Shown here one piece after another: positions 16,864-25,263 of a DNA stretch of 51,499 nt; position 1 is the first letter of the stretch, and each line of letters starts with the position of its first letter. Below the pieces are notes generated by a model. That model did not search any database, had not been told where the DNA came from, and was given only the letters and a program-made list of their open reading frames with translations. The DNA comes from Clostridiales bacterium (lineage in GTDB: Bacteria; Bacillota; Clostridia; Saccharofermentanales; Saccharofermentanaceae), in assembly GCA_017529925.1 (NCBI GenBank), contig JAFXMZ010000002.1, positions 1 to 51,499 on the forward strand, given 5' to 3'. The translations under genes were made by a program, and so were the position numbers.

Positions 16864-17020
16864 CCGAGAGCCCCCATCTTCCTTTTACTCAATATTAGTT
16901 TCACATAACAAGGAGGCATTCTCAAGAATCCGTCATGACCATTTTCAGATAATAATTTTGTGCATTATGCACCCTTTTTTTAATTATTATTTATGTAATG
17001 TGCTTTAGAGCACCATCAGA
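16864..17020. other. Intergenic stretch with nested AT-rich inverted repeats
   Basis: It contains a small palindrome GTGCATTATGCAC inside longer arms TAATAATT and AATTATTA (about 16945-17000), and a GTGC-GCAC hairpin just after the zinc-ribbon gene stop. None is a textbook terminator, though one may end the zinc-ribbon gene. Confidence 0.35.
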
Positions 17021-18718
17021 TCAGTCCCACAGATCCCCGGAGACCTCAGTCGGGCTCATGATGCCTATCTCTTCAAAGAACTCATCGACAAGATCCCGGT
17101 CAATATCCCCGAAAGCCCTAAACATAAAGGTCTGATCCTTCAGGCGCAGTATAACGGTCATCTCATCAGGATCGTCAGGAGTCAGGATGATATAGGAATA
17201 ATCATCATTCATCATCAGGATATCGTCGTAGTACCTGTAATCATTAAATGTTCCGGCCGGCACTGTCACACGCACCATCGTCGTAAAGCGCTCATCGTCA
17301 TCGATCCTCTCACCGTTATAATGCGTGCCGTCATAGTAAAAATCGCAAGTATAGACTGTTCCTTCACCGTCGTCATCATAGAACTGAAGGACACTGCATG
17401 TATCGCTGAGCTCACCATACCGGTCCCCGAGATAGATCATTGAATCCCAGTACATGTTCTCTTCTGAATAACCCATATCCTTTAGATTCTCATATGCAGT
17501 ATTGTCATGAAGAAGGACCGATCCGTCGTCAAGAGTTATGTTATCCCTGTCAGGGTTAATGATCGTTTCATCATATTCCGCATCGAAAACATCCTCAAAA
17601 GCCTGCGACAGTTCTTCAGCCGACAGACTTCCCTTGCTGCTGAGGCTCTTATAGTAAGCGGTGTCCTTATTGCCGTAAGGCCTGTTCGTATTCTCCTCAC
17701 CGTTAGGCTTATACTCACTGACGCCAAATGAATGAACATCCCTTCTTATCGAATCATCGGGATATTCGAGACCCAGATTGTCTATAAACTCATCGAAAAC
17801 AGTCTCGGCATCAGGATCAAACCCCGAACAGCTGAAGTAGAGTACCACGTTTCTTATTTGATATATGCAATAGATACTCGTAGTGTCTTTCTTGCCGGTT
17901 GTCACAAGATATGCCCTGTAGTAACTATATGAAGGAGACGAAAAATACTCGTCGGAAGACAGATCATCCTTATCCGCCTGGATACCGAGGTATTTTAGCG
18001 CATCATGTGCATCACCGTCATCATCGAACTCATAATAGTCAAATGACAGGTAATTGTTATATCGACTGCCAGACTGATCTACGGAATAGATCTTGTAAAG
18101 GTGACACTCATCGAGCGCGAATGTGCCAATGTTGTATTTATCATCTGTCTTCTTATCCCAAAACTCGGCAATATCACTCCCGCTGAGAGCATCATAATTG
18201 CGGAAAAAGAACTTAGTTATATTAAATTGTTCCAAAATAGCAGCATCATTCGCATTCTCAGGATCCAAAGCAAAATACTTCGACGCCAAAGGTGTCTCAT
18301 TCAATACAAGTCCATCACCGAAAACGGCATGAACATCATCGATGAAATCTTCTTTTGTAACAGCTTCGGGGATATCGATGTCCTCTACTTCAGTTTCAGA
18401 TGTCTTATCCTTAGAGGCTTTGTCATCCTTACTGTTAAGTTTACTGATTTTCCCGAATATGGATCCTCCGATGACAGCTATGCCGGCGATGATACATACT
18501 ACTGCAATGGCTGCGCTCAGCTTTCCCTTCTTCTTCGGGGGAACGGTCTCAACGGAAGGCCCGGAAGTTTCAGGGACTGGAGCCTGAACAAACATATCTT
18601 CCTGAACCGGAACGGGAGCATCATTTACCGCAGAGACAGGAACAACTATCTCCTTCCCGCAGTGATTGCAGAACCTCTGCCCTTCCTTATTCTCCGATCC
18701 GCAGTAATAACAATACAT
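17021..18718 (-). CDS. Zinc-ribbon membrane protein, unknown function
   Basis: A 565-residue protein. The N terminus is a zinc ribbon (MYCYYCGSENKEGQRFCNHC, two CxxC pairs). A linker of about 45 residues leads to one membrane helix (about residues 69-91, AAIAVVCIIAGIAVIGGSIF), followed by an Asp/Lys-rich stalk and a large extracytoplasmic region rich in Asp, Tyr and Ser with no recognised domain. I chose the ATG at 18718 because GGGGG lies about 10 bases upstream; the ORF could also start at the GTG nine bases earlier. Proteins with this layout are common in Clostridia and their role is unknown. Confidence 0.85.
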   Translation of the reverse strand: MYCYYCGSENKEGQRFCNHCGKEIVVPVSAVNDAPVPVQEDMFVQAPVPETSGPSVETVPPKKKGKLSAAIAVVCIIAGIAVIGGSIFGKISKLNSKDDKASKDKTSETEVEDIDIPEAVTKEDFIDDVHAVFGDGLVLNETPLASKYFALDPENANDAAILEQFNITKFFFRNYDALSGSDIAEFWDKKTDDKYNIGTFALDECHLYKIYSVDQSGSRYNNYLSFDYYEFDDDGDAHDALKYLGIQADKDDLSSDEYFSSPSYSYYRAYLVTTGKKDTTSIYCIYQIRNVVLYFSCSGFDPDAETVFDEFIDNLGLEYPDDSIRRDVHSFGVSEYKPNGEENTNRPYGNKDTAYYKSLSSKGSLSAEELSQAFEDVFDAEYDETIINPDRDNITLDDGSVLLHDNTAYENLKDMGYSEENMYWDSMIYLGDRYGELSDTCSVLQFYDDDGEGTVYTCDFYYDGTHYNGERIDDDERFTTMVRVTVPAGTFNDYRYYDDILMMNDDYSYIILTPDDPDEMTVILRLKDQTFMFRAFGDIDRDLVDEFFEEIGIMSPTEVSGDLWD

Positions 18719-18787
18719 ACCTTTCACCCCCGTTATCTGCTACCATTATACACCAATACCTGCAGCATGCATTTCCGCACAAAAGAC

Positions 18788-18803
18788 GGCCCCCGAAGGA
18801 GCC
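18788..18803 (-). terminator. Intrinsic terminator after trpB2
   Basis: On the minus strand GGCTCC-TTCG-GGGGCC is followed by GTCTTTTG. It has a short stem with a stable TTCG loop, 33 bases after the stop codon. Confidence 0.7.
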
Positions 18804-18836
18804 GCCATGGAAACAAAACCTATAATTACGGTCTTA

Positions 18837-20204
18837 TCAGACCTGGGGAAGCTGGGCAATACCGGACTTGATATCCTCATCCGTAGGAATGAAATCCTTC
18901 ATCGAGCCATCCGCATAGGACATGTATGCAGACATATCGAAATAACCTGTTCCTGTGAGGTTGAAGAGGATCGTCTTGGCCTCTCCCGTCTCCTTGCACT
19001 TGAGAGCCTCATCGATAGCGACCCTGATCGCATGCGAAGACTCAGGAGCAGGAAGGATCGTCTCTGTCTTGGCAAAGAGATTTGCTGCCTCAAACACCTT
19101 TGTCTGCTCAACAGCTCTTGCCTCATCGATAAGTCCGTCTGCATAGAGCTGTGAGATGATGGGTGACATTCCGTGATAACGGAGTCCGCCTGCATGAGAA
19201 GGTGAAGGAATGAACTCAGATCCGATCGTATACATCTTAGCAAGAGGTGTAACATGACCCGTATCACAGAAGTCGTATGCATATGTACCTCTTGTCATCG
19301 AAGGACAGGAAGCAGGCTCAACAGCGATAAAGTAAGGAGCATTCTTTCCCTCGAGCTTGTCACGCATGAAGGATGCCATGATACCGCCGAGGTTCGATCC
19401 GCCGCCGGCACATCCGATAACGATGTCGGGATACTCGTCAACCATCTCCATCTGCAGCTTTGCCTCTTCACCGATGATGGACTGGTGGAGAAGTACCTGG
19501 TTGAGAACGGAACCGAGAACATAGCGGTAACCCTCTGTAGATGTTGCGACTTCAACTGCCTCGGAGATCGCGCATCCGAGGGATCCTGTCGTTCCGGGAT
19601 GCTTTTCGAGGATGGCACGTCCGACGTTAGTCGTTGTCGAAGGTGAAGGGATGATATCCGCACCGAAAGTCTCGATTATCGACTTTCTGTAAGGCTTCTG
19701 CTCATATGAGCACTTGACCATATATACCTTGAGGGGCATATCGAAATGCTTGCACGCCATTGCAAGCGCTGTTCCCCACTGGCCTGCACCGGTCTCAGTC
19801 GTAAGTCCCTTAAGGCCCTGCTTCTTTGCATAATAGACCTGGGCTGCAGCAGAGTTGAGCTTATGAGATCCTGATGTATTGTTACCCTCGAACTTGTAGT
19901 AGATCTTTGCAGGTGTTCCGAGTGCCTGCTCGAGCTCATAAGCCCTGATAAGGGGCGAAGGTCTGAAGATCTTGTAGAACTCCTGTACTTCCTCGGGGAT
20001 GTCGATATACTTCGTGTCGTTGTCGAGTTCCTGCTTGCAGAGCTCCGTGCAGAAGATGGGTTCCATCTGCTCAACTGTCAGGGGCTCATGTGTGCCCGGA
20101 TGGATCAGCGGTGCGGGTTTATTCTTCATATCCGCACGAACGTTATACCATTTCGTGGGCATCTGATCCTCTGTTAAAAATATCCTTTTTGCCTGTCTTG
20201 CCAT
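18837..20204 (-). CDS. trpB: Tryptophan synthase beta chain, TrpB2 type
   Basis: PLP enzyme that joins indole and serine to form tryptophan. At 455 residues it is longer than classical TrpB (about 395) and has the TrpB2 N-terminal extension with MPTKWYNVRADMKNKPAPLI. The PLP lysine is in NNTSGSHKLNSA, and the phosphate loop is GCAGGGSNLGG. TrpB2 enzymes often work without TrpA, using free indole. No trpA or other trp gene is nearby. Expression is controlled by a T-box leader whose specifier codon is UGG, so the gene should be switched on when charged tRNA-Trp falls. SD AGGAGG precedes the ATG. Confidence 0.95.
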   Translation of the reverse strand: MARQAKRIFLTEDQMPTKWYNVRADMKNKPAPLIHPGTHEPLTVEQMEPIFCTELCKQELDNDTKYIDIPEEVQEFYKIFRPSPLIRAYELEQALGTPAKIYYKFEGNNTSGSHKLNSAAAQVYYAKKQGLKGLTTETGAGQWGTALAMACKHFDMPLKVYMVKCSYEQKPYRKSIIETFGADIIPSPSTTTNVGRAILEKHPGTTGSLGCAISEAVEVATSTEGYRYVLGSVLNQVLLHQSIIGEEAKLQMEMVDEYPDIVIGCAGGGSNLGGIMASFMRDKLEGKNAPYFIAVEPASCPSMTRGTYAYDFCDTGHVTPLAKMYTIGSEFIPSPSHAGGLRYHGMSPIISQLYADGLIDEARAVEQTKVFEAANLFAKTETILPAPESSHAIRVAIDEALKCKETGEAKTILFNLTGTGYFDMSAYMSYADGSMKDFIPTDEDIKSGIAQLPQV

Positions 20205-20311
20205 AGTAGGCCTCCTTTCGCGGGATCTTCTGTCCCGGCTGTTTATTCTGCGGTGGCCTTATGTTGGCAAGATTCTCGCAGCAGTCATCATCCTGTTTGG
20301 TTTAGCCCTGA

Positions 20312-20599
20312 CAAACAAAAAGCCCTATGCCGACTTACGTCAACATAGGACAAGATAATTCCTGCGGTACCACCTATCTTGATCGGATATCGATAATATC
20401 ACGATCCGCTTCTTTCACGTTCCAACAAACGTGCCCCGCTGATAACGGATGAGGCTCCCGTCGACCCATTTCCTGATCGCCCTCGCCCGGTCCATTCGTC
20501 GGGATCCTCATGCTGCCATCACACCACCGGCCGCTCTCTCTTATGAAGATCTTGCCCGAGTACTACTCCGAGCTCATCGGTTTTGCTGTTTTTCAACTG
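20312..20599 (-). ncRNA. T-box riboswitch, tRNA-Trp specific
   Basis: Minus-strand leader of trpB2. The T-box AGGTGGTACCGCA lies at 20363-20375. The intrinsic terminator that competes with the antiterminator is CCTATGTTGAC-GTAA-GTCGGCATAGG (20323-20349) plus TTTTTGTTTG. Stem I shows the GGAGTAGTA bulge motif, AGAGAG and a GGTGGTG loop. In the specifier loop the sequence GACGAATGGACC presents TGG at 20492-20494, the Trp codon. Uncharged tRNA-Trp would pair with UGG and the T-box and allow transcription into trpB2. Confidence 0.93.
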
Positions 20600-20605
20600 T
20601 TTTCG

Positions 20606-20634
20606 ATTTTATCTATCGAAGATTTATTTGTCAA
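20606..20634 (-). promoter_or_regulatory. Promoter of the T-box/trpB2 transcript
   Basis: Minus-strand consensus TTGACA (20629-20634), exact 17-base spacer, TAAAAT (20606-20611). The predicted start is near 20599. Confidence 0.85.
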
Positions 20635-20712
20635 CAGTTATTTGAGGAACCGGCGTCATCAGTTAATTATCAGGCCTTTCTTCTCTATCCGATCAGGGTA
20701 CTTTTCGAGTGT

Positions 20713-20718
20713 TATAAT
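20713..20718 (+). promoter_or_regulatory. TATAAT -10 element for the solute-binding lipoprotein
   Basis: A consensus TATAAT lies 26 bases before the ATG. The -35 is poor. A GGAGGT ribosome site follows. Confidence 0.5.
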
Positions 20719-20744
20719 TAAAGCAACAGTTTGGAGGTGATCAT

Positions 20745-23048
20745 ATGAGACATCACAGATCTGTTATCAGATCGCTTTCTATACTATCGGCATCAGTAAT
20801 CATAGTCAGCCTCTTTTCAAGCTGTTCGAAAACAACGGACCCGGCAGAAACTATCACTGATGCAGTCTGGTATGATTCCGAGAGGATAGTTCTGGCCGAT
20901 CTTTCAGATGCAGTAACCTATTCTTCCCGTAACGGTGATATTACCGAAGGACTCATATACACTGACGGAAACAGTTTTCTGATAGAAGAGGATCTCGGAT
21001 ACAAGGATGGTTCTGATATACATAAACTGGAACGGTACGACTCAAGCGGAAATCTGCTGATGAGCCTGGATCTTGATAAGGATATCGATTATTCGGGAAT
21101 AAAAGCAGGTTCAGCAGATCCGATCGAATATTTCTATGTAAATGATAATGTTGTCTATTGTCTTTCAGACATCGGGAATTCCTTTTATCTTTCATCGTTT
21201 GACGAAGGAAAAGGATCTTTTGGTAACTGGACAGAGATAACGGGACTTAAAGGATACATAACGCCCGATGAACTTATAATCAGATCCTGTGCATATGACG
21301 GAAACGTCCTCCTCTATGTTGTCGGCGGATATGGTGATATAGGATACAGAAACCTTAAGCTCATAAAGATCGACAGCGATCTTAAATGCAGTATGCAGGA
21401 CCTGACGGATATCATGACCGGAAACGGGATAAGTTCTCTTATATACGTGAAAGACTATTCCGGCAGCAAAGCTGTCATCATAGGCTACGACACTACGGGA
21501 ACGGTCATCAATCTGGATTTGGATCTTGATAATGCTTCTGCTGTATCGATCAAGACTGACGAGAGGCTGGACAGTCTTCTTGCAAGTAACGGGAGGCTTT
21601 TATGCTCCGATCGCTATGGGATCAGGGAATTCGATATAAAGAACGGTTCATTCAAGACAGTAATGGGATTTGACAAGTGTAATATCAACCGTCTGGAAGC
21701 TTCGGAAATGGTCCCCGTATATGCTGATGACAACACCGTTATCCTCTACGGACTGATATGCAGGAACAATTATGAGACAAAGATAATCATCTGCAAGCTG
21801 ACTGCATCAGATACTGATCCGACCGAGGGTAAGGACATCCTGAAACTCGTCGATCTGTCCGAAGGCGGTCTGGATTATACTACTGCAGAGGCCATCCGTC
21901 TTTTTAACGATACCAGTAAAGATTCGTATATCATTCTTGACGACAGATATGATCAGGATCTTTCAGTATCAGGGGATGCCTATGACTATATGTCTCCCGA
22001 ATATACTATTGGAACAGAGCAGGCTGATGCTGAACTTGAGAACAAGATAAAGATCGACATGATGAACGGAGATGGTCCCGACATCATCATCAATGGATAC
22101 TCATACCCCGAATTGTACAGCGGAGACTGTCTTGTAGATCTGAAGCCGTATTACGAAGGCGATGCCGGCCTTGAAAAAGGATCTTATTTTGACAACATTC
22201 TCCTGACCGGGAACCGTCAGATAATTACATCCGCAATATTCAGAGGTATCGTTTACGATTCCCAAAGAACGGGCAAACTGCCTTCTGCTCCTACATATGA
22301 GGAATATACGGAATTCGTTAAAGGTCCCTGCAATGGCACTGACCAGATACTCTTCAGCAAAAACGAACGTCTAAGATGTTTTCTGCTCCTTTTCGATAAC
22401 ATATACCCTCTGATCACCGATGCAAACGGCATCCCCAATCTTGACAGTAAAGAATTCAGGGCTTTATGCGAATATATTAAAACTCTCCCCGAAGACTCAT
22501 CCACTATGGCCTACGACCCGAATTCCGTTGCAAGGCTCGGATGCCTGCCCTGGAATGATCCGTACGGGGGATTTGATTCGATAATGGGTCTTCCCTCGCT
22601 TCAGGGAACATGTCAAAGACTGAGCTGTCAGGGATCAGTGGGAATATCATCCTCATGTGAAAAACCTGATGAAGCATGGAGATTCGTAAAGATACTCCTT
22701 TCGGATGATATCCAGAAATACATGGGGCTTGACGGCACATGGTCGGTAAACCGTGAAATATTACGGTCTTCACTCCATAAAGGGATCAGTGAAACAAACA
22801 GCGAACTTGAGTCAATGGGATTCTTCTCGGACGGATCGTCGGGTATGCATCCGATCGATGAAGGAATCGCTGATATCTATGTCGAAATGATGGATACGGC
22901 TCTTCCTTGTGTTGAAGTTGATCCTGATATCAATATCGTCCTGCTGGAAGAGATCCAGTCATATCTTGCAGGTGACAGGAGCCTTGACGATGTGATCCCT
23001 GTAATGGATAACAGGATAAGGACTATCGTCAGCGAGAAGATGACCTGA
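20745..23048 (+). CDS. Large lipoprotein with C-terminal extracellular solute-binding domain
   Basis: A 767-residue surface lipoprotein. The signal peptide ends in a lipobox-like LFSSC (Cys27). Residues ~45-370 are repeated beta-rich segments with Asp/Gly turns, which look propeller-like. From about residue 375 the protein resembles family 1 extracellular solute-binding proteins: NDTSKDSYIILDDRY, GPDIIINGYSYPELY, an inner hinge with YDSQRTGKLPSAPTYEEY and the end-domain motif KPDEAWRFVKILLSDDIQKYM. Such proteins normally deliver sugars or peptides to an ABC permease, but no permease or ATPase gene is adjacent, so it may act as a sensor or use a distant permease. The substrate is unknown. It is convergent with prmA, with 13 bases between stop codons. 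Confidence 0.82.
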   Translation: MRHHRSVIRSLSILSASVIIVSLFSSCSKTTDPAETITDAVWYDSERIVLADLSDAVTYSSRNGDITEGLIYTDGNSFLIEEDLGYKDGSDIHKLERYDSSGNLLMSLDLDKDIDYSGIKAGSADPIEYFYVNDNVVYCLSDIGNSFYLSSFDEGKGSFGNWTEITGLKGYITPDELIIRSCAYDGNVLLYVVGGYGDIGYRNLKLIKIDSDLKCSMQDLTDIMTGNGISSLIYVKDYSGSKAVIIGYDTTGTVINLDLDLDNASAVSIKTDERLDSLLASNGRLLCSDRYGIREFDIKNGSFKTVMGFDKCNINRLEASEMVPVYADDNTVILYGLICRNNYETKIIICKLTASDTDPTEGKDILKLVDLSEGGLDYTTAEAIRLFNDTSKDSYIILDDRYDQDLSVSGDAYDYMSPEYTIGTEQADAELENKIKIDMMNGDGPDIIINGYSYPELYSGDCLVDLKPYYEGDAGLEKGSYFDNILLTGNRQIITSAIFRGIVYDSQRTGKLPSAPTYEEYTEFVKGPCNGTDQILFSKNERLRCFLLLFDNIYPLITDANGIPNLDSKEFRALCEYIKTLPEDSSTMAYDPNSVARLGCLPWNDPYGGFDSIMGLPSLQGTCQRLSCQGSVGISSSCEKPDEAWRFVKILLSDDIQKYMGLDGTWSVNREILRSSLHKGISETNSELESMGFFSDGSSGMHPIDEGIADIYVEMMDTALPCVEVDPDINIVLLEEIQSYLAGDRSLDDVIPVMDNRIRTIVSEKMT

Positions 23049-23061
23049 TAATATCCTTTGA

Positions 23062-24084
23062 TCACTTCATCTCGCACAGGTATGCCTGCCAGTCGTTCTT
23101 TTCGAGGTGCTTTATCACCTTGAAGCCGGCATCGTCGAGTGCCTTCTCCACTTTATCCTTCTTGGTGTTGATTATGCCGGAGCAGATAAAGCGTCCTCCC
23201 GGAGCCAGATGCGAAGGAACATCGGGAGCTATCGCGGCGATGATGTCTGCGATGATATTCGCGATGATGAGGCTGTAGTCATTTGACTTTACGGTAGACA
23301 GCTCGCCTGTATAACAGTCGATATCTCCGCAGCCGTTGTTATTGCAGTTATCGACGGCAACATCGACCGCGAGCCTGTCTATGTCAACCGCCTCTATCTT
23401 CGCGGCACCGAGCTTGTCTGCGATTATCGCGAGGATGCCTGAGCCTGTTCCGAGGTCGAGGACCTTGTCATCAGGCCTTATCGTCTCATCTATAAGTCCC
23501 GCGCACATTGAAGTCGTCTCATGCGTTCCCGTTCCGAAAGCGGACCCCGGGTCGAGCTTTACAACGATATCGTCCTGACCTGCCTGAACCTCTTCCCAGC
23601 TCGGGCAAATGATCACGCGGTCGGAGATCCTGAAGGACTTATAATCCTTCTTCCATTCATTTTCCCAGTCCTTGTCGCTGACGAACTGATATCCTTCGAA
23701 TCCTTTGCCCATAGGCAGGAACTGTGCGATGTCGTCGAGCTTTTCCTTAACGAGTGCGACTGCATCCTCTACAGACATCGTCTTATCTGCAAGATTACCG
23801 TAGATCATGCCGACTCCGTTGGGATCAACATACTCTTCACTCTTGGGTCCGAGCCTTACACCGTCATCGAACTCCGCAAAATAAGCTTTTATGCTGACAT
23901 CCGTACCCAGTGAATCGATATATCCCTCATCGGCATATGCCAGTGATTCCGGATCTTCTATTATCCTCGCGATCTCATACGGATCCTTGACCGCTATCCC
24001 GTCGGCACCTATCTGTGCGAGCATCTCGCAGATAGCGTCTGAAGCATCCTCTGTAGTTGTAATACTGATCTCGACCCAGCGCAT
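23062..24084 (-). CDS. prmA: Ribosomal protein L11 methyltransferase
   Basis: SAM-dependent enzyme that methylates ribosomal protein L11. The 340 residues include the usual N-terminal L11-binding domain, the motif LDPGSAFGTGTHETT, the SAM-binding VLDLGTGSGILAI, the acidic loop EAVDID and the catalytic-region NIIADII. Length is slightly above the ~310 of most PrmA, owing to an insertion in the N-terminal domain. A TATAAT lies upstream on the minus strand. dnaK/dnaJ, frequent neighbours of prmA, are absent. Confidence 0.95.
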   Translation of the reverse strand: MRWVEISITTTEDASDAICEMLAQIGADGIAVKDPYEIARIIEDPESLAYADEGYIDSLGTDVSIKAYFAEFDDGVRLGPKSEEYVDPNGVGMIYGNLADKTMSVEDAVALVKEKLDDIAQFLPMGKGFEGYQFVSDKDWENEWKKDYKSFRISDRVIICPSWEEVQAGQDDIVVKLDPGSAFGTGTHETTSMCAGLIDETIRPDDKVLDLGTGSGILAIIADKLGAAKIEAVDIDRLAVDVAVDNCNNNGCGDIDCYTGELSTVKSNDYSLIIANIIADIIAAIAPDVPSHLAPGGRFICSGIINTKKDKVEKALDDAGFKVIKHLEKNDWQAYLCEMK

Positions 24085-24169
24085 TTGTTATTCTCCCTTT
24101 TTGCTTTTGAGGACAATTATACATCAATTTGCAATATGGAACATCAGCACATCATATGACCGCTCCGTG

Positions 24170-24198
24170 TTGTCATAAGAGTCAAAAAAACATAAAAT
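24170..24198 (+). promoter_or_regulatory. Promoter of the barnase-barstar operon
   Basis: TTGTCA (24170-24175), 17-base spacer, TAAAAT (24193-24198). The start codon follows at 24229 behind a GAGGGA site. Confidence 0.75.
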
Positions 24199-24228
24199 GA
24201 TGAAAACACAAACATGCGAGGGACAAAA

Positions 24229-24831
24229 ATGTTCAAGAAACTGTCATCGATACTGATAATACTGGCGCTGCTCCTGTCTGTTGCGACAGGATGCTCCGGC
24301 AAGAAAGACAAAAGCTCCCGTGAAACACGTCAGACACGCACGACCGCGACTACGGAAACCGGGGAGGCCACCAAAGCCACGGAGACTTCAGAGACTTCTG
24401 AGACTGCAAAGCCCACGGAGACCTCTGAGACTTCACAGACCACGGAGACTTCAGAAACATCTGAAGAAACTTCTGCAACGACTTCCGAGGCTATCGACCG
24501 AGACGGCACATACACATCGAAAGACGACGTCGCCCTCTACCTTTATACATACGGCGAACTCCCTTCCAACTTCATAACGAAGAAGGAAGCACGTGATCTC
24601 GGCTGGAGCGGCGGCTCCGTCGAGGACTATGCTCCGGGGATGTGCATAGGCGGAGACCACTTCGGAAACTACGAAGGCGTCCTCCCTGACGGAAACTACC
24701 GTGAATGCGATATAGATACACTCGGAAAGTCATCAAGGGGTGCCAAGAGGATAATATGGTCAGACGACGGAAGGATCTACTATACTGACGACCATTATGA
24801 GAGCTTCACCCTGCTCTACGGCGAAGAATGA
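24229..24831 (+). CDS. Barnase-family ribonuclease on a lipoprotein anchor
   Basis: A 200-residue secreted RNase. The signal peptide ends in lipobox ATGC (Cys22). Residues ~25-92 form a Thr/Glu/Ser linker with many ETSET-type repeats. The last ~105 residues align by eye with barnase over its whole length: LPSNFITKKEARDLGW, GMCIGGDHFGN, YRECDID and TDDHYESF. The catalytic Glu73, Arg83, Arg87 and His102 and the Lys27 equivalent are all kept. The barnase Arg59 position reads Tyr (GNYEGVLP). Barnase is normally free and extracellular; here it appears tethered to the outer membrane face. The next gene is a barstar, 18 bases on. I chose the ATG at 24229 over 24214 because of the GAGGGA spacing. Confidence 0.92.
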   Translation: MFKKLSSILIILALLLSVATGCSGKKDKSSRETRQTRTTATTETGEATKATETSETSETAKPTETSETSQTTETSETSEETSATTSEAIDRDGTYTSKDDVALYLYTYGELPSNFITKKEARDLGWSGGSVEDYAPGMCIGGDHFGNYEGVLPDGNYRECDIDTLGKSSRGAKRIIWSDDGRIYYTDDHYESFTLLYGEE

Positions 24832-24849
24832 TAACGGAGGCATATCAAC

Positions 24850-25146
24850 ATGGATAATATAAACGTCATCACTATAGACATCAGCCTTGCTGGGAATAAG
24901 ACGGAGCTTCACGAACTGCTCAAAAATGCTCTCGATCTTCCGGAAGACTACGGTATGAACTTTGATGCACTTCATGACATGCTGACCGGCTATATCCCTG
25001 CGACGCATCTCGAGATCTACGGTGCATACGAGGTCCCTGATGAGATGGATGATTGTCTTACGGTCTTTGCCAATGTCCTTTCGGACAGTGCCGAAGAAAA
25101 CCCCGGCTTCACATATGAATTCATCGAGGAAGTCGGTGAAGAGTGA
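24850..25146 (+). CDS. Barstar-family ribonuclease inhibitor
   Basis: A 98-residue cytosolic immunity protein for the RNase just upstream. It aligns with barstar in the signature region: ELHELLKNALDLPEDYGMNFDALHDMLTGY corresponds to the barstar segment with Tyr30, Asp35 and Asp39, and those residues are kept (Tyr29 reads Asp, Trp38 reads His). Asp39 is the residue that binds the RNase active site. The end, FTYEFIEE, matches the last strand. It lies 18 bases after the RNase stop with a GGAGG site, so the two are surely one operon. Confidence 0.9.
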   Translation: MDNINVITIDISLAGNKTELHELLKNALDLPEDYGMNFDALHDMLTGYIPATHLEIYGAYEVPDEMDDCLTVFANVLSDSAEENPGFTYEFIEEVGEE

Positions 25147-25154
25147 AATATGTG

Positions 25155-25182
25155 TTGATTTTTAGTTGTCAACCTATATAAT
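25155..25182 (+). promoter_or_regulatory. Promoter of the YhhQ-type transporter leader
   Basis: TTGATT (25155-25160), 16-base spacer, consensus TATAAT (25177-25182). The predicted start near 25189 leaves a leader of about 75 bases holding the riboswitch. Confidence 0.65.
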
Positions 25183-25205
25183 GGATGAGCAGTCTCAAGG
25201 CTGCC

Positions 25206-25250
25206 AAGCAGTTCGGGTCCGATATCCTGCTTGTAAAACCTAAAACCAAA
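25206..25250 (+). promoter_or_regulatory. Candidate preQ1-I riboswitch
   Basis: A 6-bp stem AAGCAG/CTGCTT (25206-25211, 25227-25232) encloses a loop that starts with TTC, as in preQ1-I. It is followed by the A-rich tail GTAAAACCTAAAACC, close to the preQ1-I tail consensus AUAAAAAACUAA. The loop bases GGGT (25215-25218) can pair with tail ACCT to form the H-type pseudoknot. The AAAGGAG ribosome site comes directly after, which fits translational control. The downstream gene belongs to the YhhQ/VUT family of queuosine-precursor carriers, the expected target. The loop is a few bases longer than usual. Confidence 0.65.
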
Positions 25251-25263
25251 GGAGCTTATATCT

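Noticed and set aside
16945..17000. Terminator with T-run on the plus strand
   Set aside because: The GTGCATTATGCAC palindrome plus T-run looks good, but no plus-strand gene ends there; left as an unexplained inverted repeat.
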